Shown: positions 49,001 through 57,031 of the stretch, in pieces
Layout: each line of letters begins with the position of its first letter
Numbering within the stretch: position 1 is the stretch's first letter
Origin: Palleronia pontilimi
GTDB lineage: Bacteria; Pseudomonadota; Alphaproteobacteria; Rhodobacterales; Rhodobacteraceae
Assembly (NCBI RefSeq): GCF_016412875.1
Contig: NZ_JAEKPD010000001.1
Coordinates: forward strand, 186,001-250,000
DNA: 64,000 bases
Direction of reading: 5' to 3'
Made by a program: the position numbers and the translations under genes
The notes under the pieces: generated by a model
What the model was told of the DNA's origin: nothing
The model's input: the letters and a program-made list of their open reading frames with translations, nothing else
Databases searched by the model: none

Positions 49001-49435
49001 GTCCGTGACGCGATCGCGCCAGGTGCTGCGCCGGATCTCGGGATCCTCGGCCGCGTCGGGCAGATCTGTGACGCTGTCCAACGCGGTTTCCACGTCATCG
49101 GCCGCGCGCCCCATGTCCCAGCCAGGCTCGAACTGCAGCTCGATGCTGGCGCGCCCCTCGGTGGACCGGGCCGAACTGTCGGTGACGCCTTCGATCGCCA
49201 GCAACACCGGCTCGAGCGTGCCGACGATGGTATCGTCCACCGCCTCGGCGCCCGCTCCGGTCCAGGTCACCGCGATGTCGATGTCGTCGGACACCACGTC
49301 GGGGAAGAATTGCGTCCGCATCCGCGGCGCGGCGGCCACGCCCAACGCGATCATCAGGACCAGCAACAGGTTGGCCGCGGTGCGATGGCGTGTGAAATAG
49401 CTGATGATGCCCGCGGCCCGGTCCATCCGTCTCAT
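46073..49435 (-). CDS. RND efflux transporter (AcrB-type)
   Basis: A 1120-residue inner-membrane RND pump. The proton-relay Asp pair is D399-D400 in L-G-I-V-V-D-D-A-I-V-V-G-E; the porter domains with G-W-D-M and P-E-I-R-R near residues 105-135 and the second half with T-G-I-I-I-N-D-S-I-V-L-V-T are typical. Beyond the usual twelve membrane helices (the last ending about residue 1045) there are two more hydrophobic segments (roughly 1055-1077 and 1090-1115), which are unusual. It is translated after the adaptor gene (upstream, 76-base gap) and no TolC gene is nearby. ATG at 49424-49426 is a possible alternative start. Confidence 0.94.
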   Translation of the reverse strand: MRRMDRAAGIISYFTRHRTAANLLLVLMIALGVAAAPRMRTQFFPDVVSDDIDIAVTWTGAGAEAVDDTIVGTLEPVLLAIEGVTDSSARSTEGRASIELQFEPGWDMGRAADDVETALDSVTDLPDAAEDPEIRRSTWRDRVTDVVITGPVGVDQLARIADEFTARLFQAGVTRTSIQGVADGEIRVEVPQRAIVQYQTSLRDVANAIAAESDSAQAGDVGGTARIRAGTGRRTVEDIGQIVLRVDEDGTALRIGDIARIERLGVDRDQAFFVGDDPAISLRVERSASGDAIDIQRQVEETADRMAPSLPKGVTIELIRTRAEYISGRLEILLDNAVLGLALVVGLLFLFLNARTAFWVAAGIPVALTAAIALMYAAGLTFNMISLFALIITLGIVVDDAIVVGEHADFRARRLGEDPATAAENAALRMFTPVLSATLTTVIAFFGLVAIGGTFGTLIDDIPFTVIVVLLASLVECFLILPNHMAHAIGARDARHWYDAPSRVVNRGFSWVRERAFRPLMRLVILARYPVVAAVVLLLATQAALFLKGDVTWRFFNAPERGSVTGNFAMAAGASRADTLAQIALLQDAVDEVAAGFEAEHGLNPVDYAMAQVGGTSGRGLSGTENTDTDLLGAISIELIEADLRPYSSFEFVAALQDAVPRHPRLEQISFRGWRSGPGGDALDVQLFGATPDRLKEAAEALKSALRQFPEVSALEDSLAYDKQEFTLTLTPQGDALGVGIEDLGATLRDRLSGIEAASFPDGQRSATIRVELPETERTADFLDRAVIQTESGLARLSDLVRIEVSEGFSTIRRENGIRLASVTGDISEDDPARASEIMFALETEILPKLEQDYGVSTQLSGLAEDEEAFLNDAAVGFGLCLLGIYLVLSWIFASWTRPMVVMAIIPFGLIGAIWGHYIWDVPLSIFTVVGMIGMTGIIINDSIVLVTTVDEYSQTRGLVPAIIDAACDRLRPVLLTTLTTVLGLAPLLYEGSSQAQFLKPTVITLVYGLGFGMVLVLLLVPAVLAIGQDFGRHVRALRRLGRGGRATGGARAALGLAAIAVVGLFAATIGAWLWTGQMALPLGLPGAWGAFAAFVSGVAIVLLALGLGATLFLRGRAAR

Positions 49436-49460
49436 GGCGCGCGCCGCGTGCAGCCGGGGG

Positions 49461-49503
49461 CGGAAAATTCGAATTTTCCGGCCCGGATTTTTCGAAAAAT
49501 CCG
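49461..49503. repeat. Two perfect 20-base palindromes between adaptor and RND genes
   Basis: Two fully self-complementary 20-mers lie side by side: CGGAAAATTC/GAATTTTCCG at 49461-49480 and CGGATTTTTC/GAAAAATCCG at 49484-49503. Both keep the same CGGA....TTC-GAA....TCCG frame but differ in the arms. They occupy the 76-base gap between the adaptor stop and the pump start on the minus strand and could form two consecutive RNA hairpins or DNA sites. Confidence 0.85.
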
Positions 49504-49511
49504 TGCGCCCG

Positions 49512-50972
49512 TCATCCGCCCATCCGCCCTTCGATCCGGGCGACGACCCCGGCTGGCACCTTCTGGGCCTTCAGTTGCGCCAGCACGCGCTGCTTGGCCG
49601 CTTCCGGCATCCGCTCGTTGCCCTCGACGAAGGCCACCAGGCGGGCCCGCCGCGCGTCGCTGAGCTCCAGGAACTCCGCGGCCTCGTCGGGCGCGTCCGA
49701 CTGCGCCTCGCGCAGGGGCCGGACCTTGATCCCGACACCCAGCGACGGGCTGCGCTCGGTCACGACCTCGCGCCCCGCCAGGTCGCCCACGCGCACGATG
49801 ACACTGTCGCCCTGTCGGCGCAGGATTTCGAGCTGCCCTTCCTCAAGGCGATCCTCGTCGCCGAGCACCAGCACGCGTCCGTCCGTCGTCACGGCCTCGA
49901 CTGGAAGCCGCGCCGCGGCGTCGAGCGCGGGCTCCTGCACCGCGACCAGCACGAAATCGCCCGCCCGGAAACCTTCGGGCTGGGCAAGACGGGCGAAAAG
50001 CTGACGGCCGGTCCGGCCCTCGCCGACCTGCGCGCTTTCGCGGCTGATCGTGGCGGGCGACGCCAGCGTATAGCCCCCGGCCTCGAGCTGCACCGTCACA
50101 TCCCGCGTGGTGAGCCTGCCCGCCGCGTCGAGCAATCGCGTATATTCCCCGGCCGACACCCGGAACGCGACTTCCAGCGCATCGGGATCCAGCAGCAAGG
50201 CCAGCTTTTCGTTCGAGGTGACGACACCGCCTTCCACGACCGTGACATCGGACAGGACGCCCGAAAACGCGGCCGTCACGCGCGTATCGGCCAGCACGCG
50301 CTCGGCCTCGGACATGGCGATCCTGGCCCGCTCCAGCGCGGTGCGTGCCTGCGCCACCTCTGCCTGCGATCCGGCCAGGGCCTGGCGCCGCGACAACAGC
50401 GCCTGGTCGGCGGCGGCAGCCGCAAGCTCGCCGGTCTCGACCGCGGCGGTGCTGCCGATCCCCCGATCCGCGAGATCGCGCTGACGCTCGGCGGCGCGCT
50501 CGCGCAACTCCAACTGGTCGCGCGCATTGGTCACGTCCTCGATCGCCAGTTCGGCCGCGCGCTCGGCGTCGTCCAGCGCCGCCTCGGCATCCTGCAGATC
50601 GGCGGCGCGCACCGCGCGGGCGCGCTCGGCCTCGCGCGGGTCGATCTGGAACAGAAGTTGCCCTTCGGTAACCCGGCCGCCATCCTCGACCCCGTCCCCA
50701 AGGCCCACGACGCGCCCGCCCGTGACCGCGCGCACTTCAAGCGTGCGCCGACTGGCGATTTCACCGAAAGCGTCCAGCACCGGCACGATTGTCGACGGCT
50801 CCAACGTCACCACGGGCGCTGCGAACACCTGCTCGCGAGCCTCCCGGACGGGTGCTTCGCGCGCGGCCCGCTCGGTCATCGCACCGCGCAGGATGCCACC
50901 CGCGGTGGCCAGAAAACCGACGGTCAGGGCAAGCAGGAACAGACCCGACAGCGCGCGGGTGAAAAATCTCAT
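49512..50972 (-). CDS. RND efflux periplasmic adaptor (membrane fusion protein)
   Basis: A 486-residue HlyD/AcrA-type adaptor. One N-terminal membrane segment (residues 7-25) anchors it; then come a lipoyl half near residues 75-115 (G-R-V-V-G-L-G-D-G-V-E-D-G-G-R-V-T-E-G-Q-L-L), a long coiled coil (115-225), the second lipoyl half (F-S-G-V-L-S-D-V-T-V-V-E-G-G-V-V near 240) and the beta-barrel/membrane-proximal domains. The last 80 residues extend beyond typical AcrA and are charged and helical. It is upstream of and co-directional with the RND gene, so it forms a two-gene efflux operon. Confidence 0.93.
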   Translation of the reverse strand: MRFFTRALSGLFLLALTVGFLATAGGILRGAMTERAAREAPVREAREQVFAAPVVTLEPSTIVPVLDAFGEIASRRTLEVRAVTGGRVVGLGDGVEDGGRVTEGQLLFQIDPREAERARAVRAADLQDAEAALDDAERAAELAIEDVTNARDQLELRERAAERQRDLADRGIGSTAAVETGELAAAAADQALLSRRQALAGSQAEVAQARTALERARIAMSEAERVLADTRVTAAFSGVLSDVTVVEGGVVTSNEKLALLLDPDALEVAFRVSAGEYTRLLDAAGRLTTRDVTVQLEAGGYTLASPATISRESAQVGEGRTGRQLFARLAQPEGFRAGDFVLVAVQEPALDAAARLPVEAVTTDGRVLVLGDEDRLEEGQLEILRRQGDSVIVRVGDLAGREVVTERSPSLGVGIKVRPLREAQSDAPDEAAEFLELSDARRARLVAFVEGNERMPEAAKQRVLAQLKAQKVPAGVVARIEGRMGG

Positions 50973-51067
50973 GGGATCATCCCTTTACGTCACACCGGAA
51001 TATAGCCTGAAACGGCCCGGCCCCAAAGCACAGGCACGAAGCTGTGACCGTGGCGCACGTTGCGCGG

Positions 51068-51610
51068 TCACTTCCGGCGGCGATGCTCTTCCAGGCGCGG
51101 AAAAATTTCGACGAAATTGCAGGGGCGGTGACGGTAATCGAGCTGCAGTTTCAGGATCTCGTCCCACGCGTCCTTGCAGGCGCCGGGGCTGCCGGGCAGC
51201 GCGAACAGATACGTTCCTTGTGCCACGCCGCCCGTGGCCCGGCTTTGCACCGCGCTGGTGCCGATCTTGGCCATGGAGACATGGGTGAAGACGACACCGA
51301 AGGCGTCGATCTCCTTCTCATAGACATCGCGATGCGCCTCGACCGTGACATCGCGGCCCGTCAGGCCGGTCCCCCCGGTCGAGATCACCACGTCCACGTC
51401 CGGATCGGCGCACCATTCGCGCAGCTTGCCCGCGATCGTCGTGCGGTCGTCGCGCACGATGTCGCGCGCGGCCAGCGTATGGCCCGCCGATTCCAGCCGC
51501 GCCACCAGCGTGTCGCCCGAGCGGTCGTCAGCCGCGTCGCGCGTGTCGCTGACCGTCAGCACGGCGATGCGGACGGGGATGAAGTCGCGGCTGTCGTCGA
51601 TCCGGCTCAT
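51068..51610 (-). CDS. moaB: Molybdenum cofactor biosynthesis protein B
   Basis: MoaB is a MogA/MoaB-type protein binding molybdopterin and adenylating it (or, in some species, with a role beyond Moco). The 180-residue protein has A-V-L-T-V-S-D-T-R near residue 16, D-D-R-S-G-D-T-L, and the MoCF signature V-V-I-S-T-G-G-T-G-L-T-G-R-D-V-T near residue 95, followed by F-A-L-P-G-S-P-G-A-C-K-D-A-W near residue 150. It overlaps yghU by ATGA (51607-51610), so they are translationally coupled. Confidence 0.94.
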   Translation of the reverse strand: MSRIDDSRDFIPVRIAVLTVSDTRDAADDRSGDTLVARLESAGHTLAARDIVRDDRTTIAGKLREWCADPDVDVVISTGGTGLTGRDVTVEAHRDVYEKEIDAFGVVFTHVSMAKIGTSAVQSRATGGVAQGTYLFALPGSPGACKDAWDEILKLQLDYRHRPCNFVEIFPRLEEHRRRK

Positions 51611-52470
51611 TCGGCGGCGTCACCGATCTTGTCCTGCGTCCGGGTGTCGAAATCCGACGCGTCATGCCGCTCGTGCAGCTGCATCTCGGGCGCACCGAAG
51701 GTCCGGTTGACCATGCGCCCCCTCTGCACCGCCGGGCGCGCGTCGATCTGCTTGGCCCAGCGCTGCACGTTCGCGTAGCTGTCCACCTGCAGGAACGTGC
51801 CCGCATCGTACAAACGGCCCAGCGCCAGTTGCCCGTACCAGGCCCAGTTCGCGATATCGGCGATCGTGTAGGTGTCGCCCGCCAGGAATTCACGCTCAGC
51901 AAGGTTGCGGTCCAGCACATCCAGCTGGCGCTTCGTCTCCATCGCGAAGCGATTGATTGGATATTCGTATTTCTCCGGGGCATAGGCGTAGAAATGGCCA
52001 AAGCCGCCGCCCAGATACGGCGCGCTGCCCATCTGCCACATGAGCCACGACAGCATTTCGGGGCGGTCGGTGCCCAGGAACGCCTGGAACTTCTCTGCCA
52101 GGTGCAACAGGATCGCGCCCGATTCGAACACCCGGATCGGGCTTTCGCCCGAGCGGTCCAGCAGCGCCGGGATCTTCGAGTTCGGATTGACCTCGACGAA
52201 GCCCGAACCGAACTGGTCACCCTCGCTGATATCGATGAGCCAGGCGTCGTATTCCGCGCCCGCGTGGCCTTCCGCCAGAAGCTCTTCCAGCATCACCGTC
52301 GCCTTGACGCCGTTGGGCGTCGCCAGGGAATAAAGCTGGAACGGGTGGTTGCCCACGGGCAGGTTGCGGTCATGGGTGGGCCCGGCGATGGGGCGATTGA
52401 TGCTGGCGAATTTGCCGCCGCTTTCCTGGTCCCATTCCCAGACTTCCGGGGGCTCGTAGGTATCGCTCAT
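51607..52470 (-). CDS. yghU: YghU-type glutathione S-transferase/disulfide-bond oxidoreductase
   Basis: A 287-residue GST of the Nu class. It has the long N-terminal region with N-R-P-I-A-G-P-T-H-D, L-P-V-G-x-H-P-F-Q-L-Y-S-L-A-T-P-N-G-x-K, the thioredoxin-like fold with V-N-P-N-S-K-I-P-A-L-L-D near residue 102 and F-E-S-G-A-I-L-L-H-L near residue 121, and the all-helical C-terminal domain. E. coli YghU reduces disulfides and organic hydroperoxides with two glutathiones. The ATG at 52468-52470 follows GGAGAACG. The stop overlaps the moaB start by ATGA. Confidence 0.92.
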   Translation of the reverse strand: MSDTYEPPEVWEWDQESGGKFASINRPIAGPTHDRNLPVGNHPFQLYSLATPNGVKATVMLEELLAEGHAGAEYDAWLIDISEGDQFGSGFVEVNPNSKIPALLDRSGESPIRVFESGAILLHLAEKFQAFLGTDRPEMLSWLMWQMGSAPYLGGGFGHFYAYAPEKYEYPINRFAMETKRQLDVLDRNLAEREFLAGDTYTIADIANWAWYGQLALGRLYDAGTFLQVDSYANVQRWAKQIDARPAVQRGRMVNRTFGAPEMQLHERHDASDFDTRTQDKIGDAAE

Positions 52471-52581
52471 CGCGTTCTCCAACTTCTGCGTGCACCCGGG
52501 ATGTAAGCCATCCGTCCGCGCCCGCCACCATGGGTCACCTTTCCGTCAATCGCGCCGGTCGCTAGCAGGCCGCCCGCGACG

Positions 52582-53172
52582 TTACAGGTCGAACCACACG
52601 GGTGCCGGGCCCAGGTTGCACCAACGCGTCGGTCCAAGTCGGCCGCTTTCGCCCCAGCAATCGTGCACGTGGCCGAAGACGCACAGGCGCGGCTTCAGGT
52701 GCAGGATCGCAGCCTTCACGGCGCGCGAGCCGATGCGACCCTCGGCCCCGTGATCGTCGCCCATTCCGTAGGGCGGCGAATGACTGATCAACACGTCCGC
52801 GGCCGGGATCATGTCCAGCAGGGCGCCCGCCGCGTCTTCGCTCAGATCCCATGACCCCCAGGGCTGCTTCGGGATCGGCGGGACGCCACCGCCCAGGCCC
52901 GCGACGATCAGACCTTGCCAGTAGACCCAGGTGCCATGCAGAACGGTCGCCTCGGTCGCCAGGCTCAACGTCTCGAGCGTTTCGTTATTGCCGGGCACGA
53001 CGATCATCTTGTCGGCGATCGGCGCAAGACGCTGCATGTAGGTCTCGAGCTCCCGGTGTCCCTGCGCGAAATCCCCCGCCCCGAGCACCAAATCGGCGCC
53101 TTCGGACGCCGCCACCACCGCGTCCGCGGCCTCCGCATCGAGGTGCAGGTCCGAGACCGCGACGATCCTCAC
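52582..53172 (-). CDS. Metallophosphoesterase
   Basis: A 196-residue calcineurin-like phosphoesterase. It carries the metal motifs V-S-D-L-H-L-D (residues 6-12, D-x-H), G-A-G-D-F-A (G-D), V-P-G-N-N-E-T (G-N-H/E variant near residue 60), I-S-H-S-P-P near residue 130 and F-G-H-V-H-D near residue 166. The start is GTG at 53170-53172, overlapping the TGA of the upstream uracil-DNA glycosylase gene (GTGA), so the two are coupled. Small enzymes of this group act on diverse phosphodiesters; the substrate is unknown. Confidence 0.9.
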   Translation of the reverse strand: MRIVAVSDLHLDAEAADAVVAASEGADLVLGAGDFAQGHRELETYMQRLAPIADKMIVVPGNNETLETLSLATEATVLHGTWVYWQGLIVAGLGGGVPPIPKQPWGSWDLSEDAAGALLDMIPAADVLISHSPPYGMGDDHGAEGRIGSRAVKAAILHLKPRLCVFGHVHDCWGESGRLGPTRWCNLGPAPVWFDL

Positions 53173-53924
53173 CCCAGTCGCGCCTTGAGCGCCAGCAGAT
53201 CGGACCAAGCGTCGCGCTTCGCCGTGGGCGTGCGCAGAAGGTAGGCCGGATGCAGCATCGGCAGCACCGGCCGCGCGCCGAGCTTGGCCCATTGCCCCCG
53301 CATCTTCGTGATCCCCCGCCGCCCCAGAAGCGCCTGGCACGAGATATTGCCCATGAGCACCAGGATCTCGGGATCGGCAAGGGCGATATGCCGCTCGACG
53401 AACGGCAGCATCAACGCGATCTCGTCGGGCTTCGGCTCGCGATTGGACGGTGGCCGCCACGGCAGGACGTTGGTAATATAGACGGACGCGGGCGCCGTGC
53501 GATCCAGCCCGATCGCGCCCAGCATCCGGTCCAGAAGCTGCCCGGCGCGGCCCACGAAGGGCCGCCCTTCCAGGTCCTCGTCCCGGCCGGGCGCTTCGCC
53601 CACGATCATCACCCGTGCCGCCGGATCGCCGTCGGAAAAGACCAGGTTCCGCGCCCCGCGCTTCAGGTCGCAGCCTTCGAAGGCCGCCATCGCCGCGCGC
53701 AAGCCCGTCAGATCCTGCGCCGCCGCCGCGGCGGCCCTGGCATCGGCCACCGGGTCGTGCGCGGCCTTGGGCTGTGGGGCGGATCGCGGCTCGGCCTTGG
53801 GCTTGGGTGCCGCCGAGGCCGCGTAGCGATCGACCGGGGCGTCGCAAATGGCCTCGTCCGCGCCCAGTTCCACCTGCCAGGCCAGTGCCGCGCGTGCGGC
53901 CTCGAAGGATTCCCATGTCTCCAT
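53169..53924 (-). CDS. Family 4-like uracil-DNA glycosylase lacking most Fe-S cysteines
   Basis: A 251-residue UDG of the family 4/5 type. It has the catalytic motif A 'G-E-A-P-G-R-D-E-D[11 protein letters not shown]' (109-128) and motif B H-P-A-Y-L-L-R near residue 225. The first 75 residues are an Ala/Pro-rich extension. Of the four cysteines that hold the 4Fe-4S cluster in family 4 enzymes, only one remains: C85 in F-E-G-C (Phe82 replaces its partner), and Trp156 and Leu/Met172 occupy the other two places. It precedes a phosphoesterase gene with a GTGA overlap. Confidence 0.9.
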   Translation of the reverse strand: METWESFEAARAALAWQVELGADEAICDAPVDRYAASAAPKPKAEPRSAPQPKAAHDPVADARAAAAAAQDLTGLRAAMAAFEGCDLKRGARNLVFSDGDPAARVMIVGEAPGRDEDLEGRPFVGRAGQLLDRMLGAIGLDRTAPASVYITNVLPWRPPSNREPKPDEIALMLPFVERHIALADPEILVLMGNISCQALLGRRGITKMRGQWAKLGARPVLPMLHPAYLLRTPTAKRDAWSDLLALKARLG

Positions 53925-53980
53925 GCGTCCTTCTACGACGCCGCCCGCGCCCGGCACCAGCCCCCGGCGCGCCGCGCCCT

Positions 53981-54007
53981 GCATCTTTGTTCTTTCAAAT
54001 ATCCCGG
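53981..54007 (+). repeat. Dispersed intergenic repeat, copy 7
   Basis: GCATCTTTGTTCTTTCAA then ATATCCCGG. This copy lies between divergent genes (UDG and the M48 protease), unlike most others, within a 159-base gap. Confidence 0.85.
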
Positions 54008-54083
54008 CATGACCTCGACGCGCAGCGGAACGTCCGCGTTGCGCGCGGCGTTTCGCCCCAGACCAACCACCAGGGATCCCCTT

Positions 54084-54821
54084 ATGTGCCACACCTGCCT
54101 CAGCCGACGATCCTTTCTGACCCTTGCCGCGGCGGGCACGGTGACGGGCTGCGATGGACCGCCGGACCTGGTGTCCGACGAACAGGTCGAGGCCATGGGA
54201 CTGCAGGCCTGGGAAGAGCTGCGCGCGCAGACCGCGCCCAGCCGGAACCGTGACTACCAGGGCGCACTGGACCAGGTGTCGCGCCGGTTGTTGAGCGCCC
54301 AGGGCGCGTCACTCGATAATTGGGAAATCCTCGTCTTCGCCTCCGACCAGATCAACGCCTTCGCCCTGCCCGGCGGCAAGATCGGCGTGTACGAAGGCAT
54401 GTTCGACGTCTTCGCCAACGAAGACCAGCTGGCCGCCATCGTCGGCCACGAGATCGGCCACCTGGGCGCCGAACACGCCCAGAAGCGCATGTCGGCGCAG
54501 GTGGCCAAGAACGCGGGAATCCGGCTTCTGGCTTGGATCCTGAACGTGGGCGACGTGCAATATGCAAACGAAATCGCGGCCGCGCTGGGTCTCGGGGTCG
54601 AGGTCGGCCTGCTGCTGCCCTATTCGCGCGACCAGGAACTGGAAGCCGATGCGCTGGGACTGCAGACCATGGCCGCCGCGAATTACGACCCGCGCGAGGC
54701 GGTCAGCCTGTGGCAGCGGATGCAGGCCGCCCAGGGCGCACGCGGACCCGAATTCCTGGCCACCCATCCCGCCCCCGACAGCCGCATCCGCCAGATCGAG
54801 GACATCCTGCAAACGCTCTGA
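54084..54821 (+). CDS. M48 family metalloprotease, Tat/lipoprotein signal
   Basis: A 245-residue zinc protease of the M48 (HtpX/BepA/Oma1-like) family. The N terminus reads [17 protein letters not shown], combining a twin-arginine signal with a lipobox ending at Cys23, so it is probably exported folded and lipidated. The zinc motif is H-E-I-G-H (122-126) and the third ligand the Glu in D-Q-E-L-E-A-D near residue 191; A-T-H-P-A-P-D-S-R near residue 225 is the M48 C-terminal motif. AGGGATC precedes the ATG at 54084. Homologues take part in outer-membrane protein quality control. Confidence 0.9.
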   Translation: MCHTCLSRRSFLTLAAAGTVTGCDGPPDLVSDEQVEAMGLQAWEELRAQTAPSRNRDYQGALDQVSRRLLSAQGASLDNWEILVFASDQINAFALPGGKIGVYEGMFDVFANEDQLAAIVGHEIGHLGAEHAQKRMSAQVAKNAGIRLLAWILNVGDVQYANEIAAALGLGVEVGLLLPYSRDQELEADALGLQTMAAANYDPREAVSLWQRMQAAQGARGPEFLATHPAPDSRIRQIEDILQTL

Positions 54822-54832
54822 GCCGGGGGATC

Positions 54833-55600
54833 TCAGCCCCGCACGAACCGTGCCCAGTCGTCCGGGCCGCCGCGAAACGCGTTGATGTCGACCTTGCCCG
54901 AAATCCCCGGCACCTCGCCCGTCCCGGTATATTGCCAGAACGCCCAGTCCTGCCGCGGATAGACCACGGTCGGGTGATCGGCGACCGAGCGTAGCCAGAA
55001 CGTCGCGTCCACCGCGCCGATCCCGGTCTGCTCGTAGAAGTCAGGCGTGGTGTAGATGATCGGCCGCTTGCCGTAATGGCGCGCCAGGATCGCGATGAAC
55101 TTGCGGGCTTCGGACTGGACCTGCGCCGCCGGGGGGCGCGTTTTGCAGGTGGGCGACAGGTGGTTCCATTCCATGTCCAGCACCGGCGGCAGCGCGTCCG
55201 CTTCGCGCGGGACGTTCTGGATGAACCAGCGCGCCTGCTCTTCGGCCGGGCGGCAGAAATAGAAGAAATGATACGCCCCGCGGCGCACACCGGCGCGGGC
55301 CGCGCCGTCCCAATGACCGGCAAAGCCCGGATCCACCCGGTCGCCGCCCTCGGTCGCCTTGATGAAGGCGAAGCTGATCCCGGCGTCGCGGGCGCGCGGC
55401 CAGTCGATACCGTCCTGCCAGCGCGAGATGTCGATGCCGTGGATCGCGTAGCTTTCCGGCCTGCGCCCCGACCACTCGGTCGGATCGAAATCCTTGAAAC
55501 TGGGATAGATGGTGCCCGGCCCCTGCGCGGGCGGCGCGGACGAGCGTCCGCAGGACGCGACAAGGATCAGGGAAAGGACCACGGCCAGCCAGATCCGCAT
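54833..55600 (-). CDS. GH25-family lysozyme-like lipoprotein
   Basis: A 255-residue exported protein with a signal peptide and lipobox L-V-A-S-C near residue 17. The catalytic fold is the glycoside hydrolase family 25 barrel: G-I-D-I-S-R-W-Q near residue 55 (Asp nucleophile), F-A-F-I-K-A-T-E-G near residue 77, G-A-Y-H-F-F-Y-F near residue 108 and L-D-M-E-W near residue 140 (catalytic D-x-E). It should cut peptidoglycan. The ATG at 55598-55600 follows AGGAG at 8 bases; a GTG 6 bases earlier has too short a spacing. It converges on the M48 gene with only 11 bases between stops. Confidence 0.92.
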   Translation of the reverse strand: MRIWLAVVLSLILVASCGRSSAPPAQGPGTIYPSFKDFDPTEWSGRRPESYAIHGIDISRWQDGIDWPRARDAGISFAFIKATEGGDRVDPGFAGHWDGAARAGVRRGAYHFFYFCRPAEEQARWFIQNVPREADALPPVLDMEWNHLSPTCKTRPPAAQVQSEARKFIAILARHYGKRPIIYTTPDFYEQTGIGAVDATFWLRSVADHPTVVYPRQDWAFWQYTGTGEVPGISGKVDINAFRGGPDDWARFVRG

Positions 55601-55664
55601 GCGCACAACTCCTGAAGGCGATCTGCGCGGAGACTAGGTCGGTTTTTCAGCCCTGGGAAGCCGG

Positions 55665-56936
55665 TCAATCACCGTGGACGCGATTTCCCGCAACCCATGT
55701 GCCCAGAACACGGCCTTCCATCCGGGCGCCGTCGAAGGGCGTGTTCTTCGACTTCGACGCCAAGGCAAAGCGGTCCAGCACGAAGGGCGCGTCGGGATCG
55801 AACAGCACCAGGTCCGCCGGTGCGCCTTCGGTCAGCCGCCCCGCATCCAATCCCAGCCGCCGCGCCGGGTTCAGCGACAGCGCGCGCCACAGCGTGGGCA
55901 GATCCATGTGCCCGCCATGCACCAGCCTGAGGGCGGCGGGCAGCAGCGTCTCCAGCCCCACGGCGCCGCTGGCCGCTTCCTCGAAGGGCAGGCGCTTGCT
56001 TTCCTCGTCCTGCGGCGTGTGCATCGAGCACACCACGTCGATGAGCCCCGACGCCACCGCTTCGACCACCGCCAGCCGGTCGTCTTCGCAGCGCAGCGGG
56101 GGCTTCAGCTTGAAGAAGGTGCGGAAATCGCCCACGTCGAGCTCGTTCAGGGTCAGGTGGTGGATGCCCACGCCCGCCGTCACGTCCAGCCCGTTGCGCT
56201 TGGCCCGTTCCAGCGCGGGCAGCGCGCGGGCGCTGGTGATCTGGTCGGCGTGGTAGCGCGCGCCGGTCATCTCGATCAGCGCCATGTCGCGGTCCAGCGC
56301 CATGCGCTCGGCCATGGGCGACACGCCGGGCAGGCCCTTCAGCGCGCTGAACTTACCGCTGGTCGCAGCAGCACCCGCCGACAGGCCGGGATCCTGCGGA
56401 TGCGCGATGACCAGCGCGCCGAGCCCTGCGGCATAGCTGAGCGCGCGGGAAAAAACCTTGTTGTCCGCCACCACGCGGTCGCAATCGGTGAAGGCCACCG
56501 CGCCCGCGTCCCGCAGGAACCCGATCTCGACCATCTCGCGGCCCGCGCGGCCCTTGGTCAGGGCCGCCATGGGGTGCACGTGCACGATACTGTCGGACGC
56601 GGCACGCCGGGCGACGAATTCCAGCACCTCGGGCGTGTCGATGGCGGGATCGGTGTCGGGACGGGTGATCATCGTGGTGACACCGCCCCGCGCCGCGGCC
56701 CGTCCCGCCGAGCGGAACGATTCCTTGTGCCGCTCGCCCGGCTCGGACACCTTCACCCCCAGATCCACGATGCCGGGGGCAAGGCACTTGGCCCCGCAAT
56801 CGACCAATTCGGCCGAGGCGGGGGCCGCGCCGTCGCGCGCGATGATGATCCCGTCGCGGACCGTCAGCGACCCCGCGCTGTCGGACAGCGTTTCGGGATC
56901 GATCAGGCGGGCATTCGCGAAATGGATCAGGGTCAT
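55665..56936 (-). CDS. Dihydroorotase-like protein, catalytically degenerate (PyrC'/PyrX type)
   Basis: A 423-residue class I dihydroorotase homologue. The metal-binding D-x-H-x-H motif reads D-L-G-V-K (58-62), so both histidines are lost (Gly60, Lys62). A later metal His is Gln232 (H-A-D-Q-I-T), and the catalytic T-D-H-A-P-H reads S-M-H-T-P-Q (304-309), so the catalytic Asp is Met305. The fold otherwise looks intact, with L-A-P-G-I-V-D and R-P-D-T-D-P segments. In Pseudomonas an inactive DHOase (PyrC') holds ATCase (PyrB) together; pyrB lies 1.2 kb upstream in the same operon. Confidence 0.9.
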   Translation of the reverse strand: MTLIHFANARLIDPETLSDSAGSLTVRDGIIIARDGAAPASAELVDCGAKCLAPGIVDLGVKVSEPGERHKESFRSAGRAAARGGVTTMITRPDTDPAIDTPEVLEFVARRAASDSIVHVHPMAALTKGRAGREMVEIGFLRDAGAVAFTDCDRVVADNKVFSRALSYAAGLGALVIAHPQDPGLSAGAAATSGKFSALKGLPGVSPMAERMALDRDMALIEMTGARYHADQITSARALPALERAKRNGLDVTAGVGIHHLTLNELDVGDFRTFFKLKPPLRCEDDRLAVVEAVASGLIDVVCSMHTPQDEESKRLPFEEAASGAVGLETLLPAALRLVHGGHMDLPTLWRALSLNPARRLGLDAGRLTEGAPADLVLFDPDAPFVLDRFALASKSKNTPFDGARMEGRVLGTWVAGNRVHGD

Positions 56937-57031
56937 GGGCGCATCCGGGATCAGGTCGCGCCGGTGTAGGCACTGGTCCCTGCCCGGTCAATCGTCCGCA
57001 AGGGGCCCGCGATCGGGCGCGACCGGTCCGC

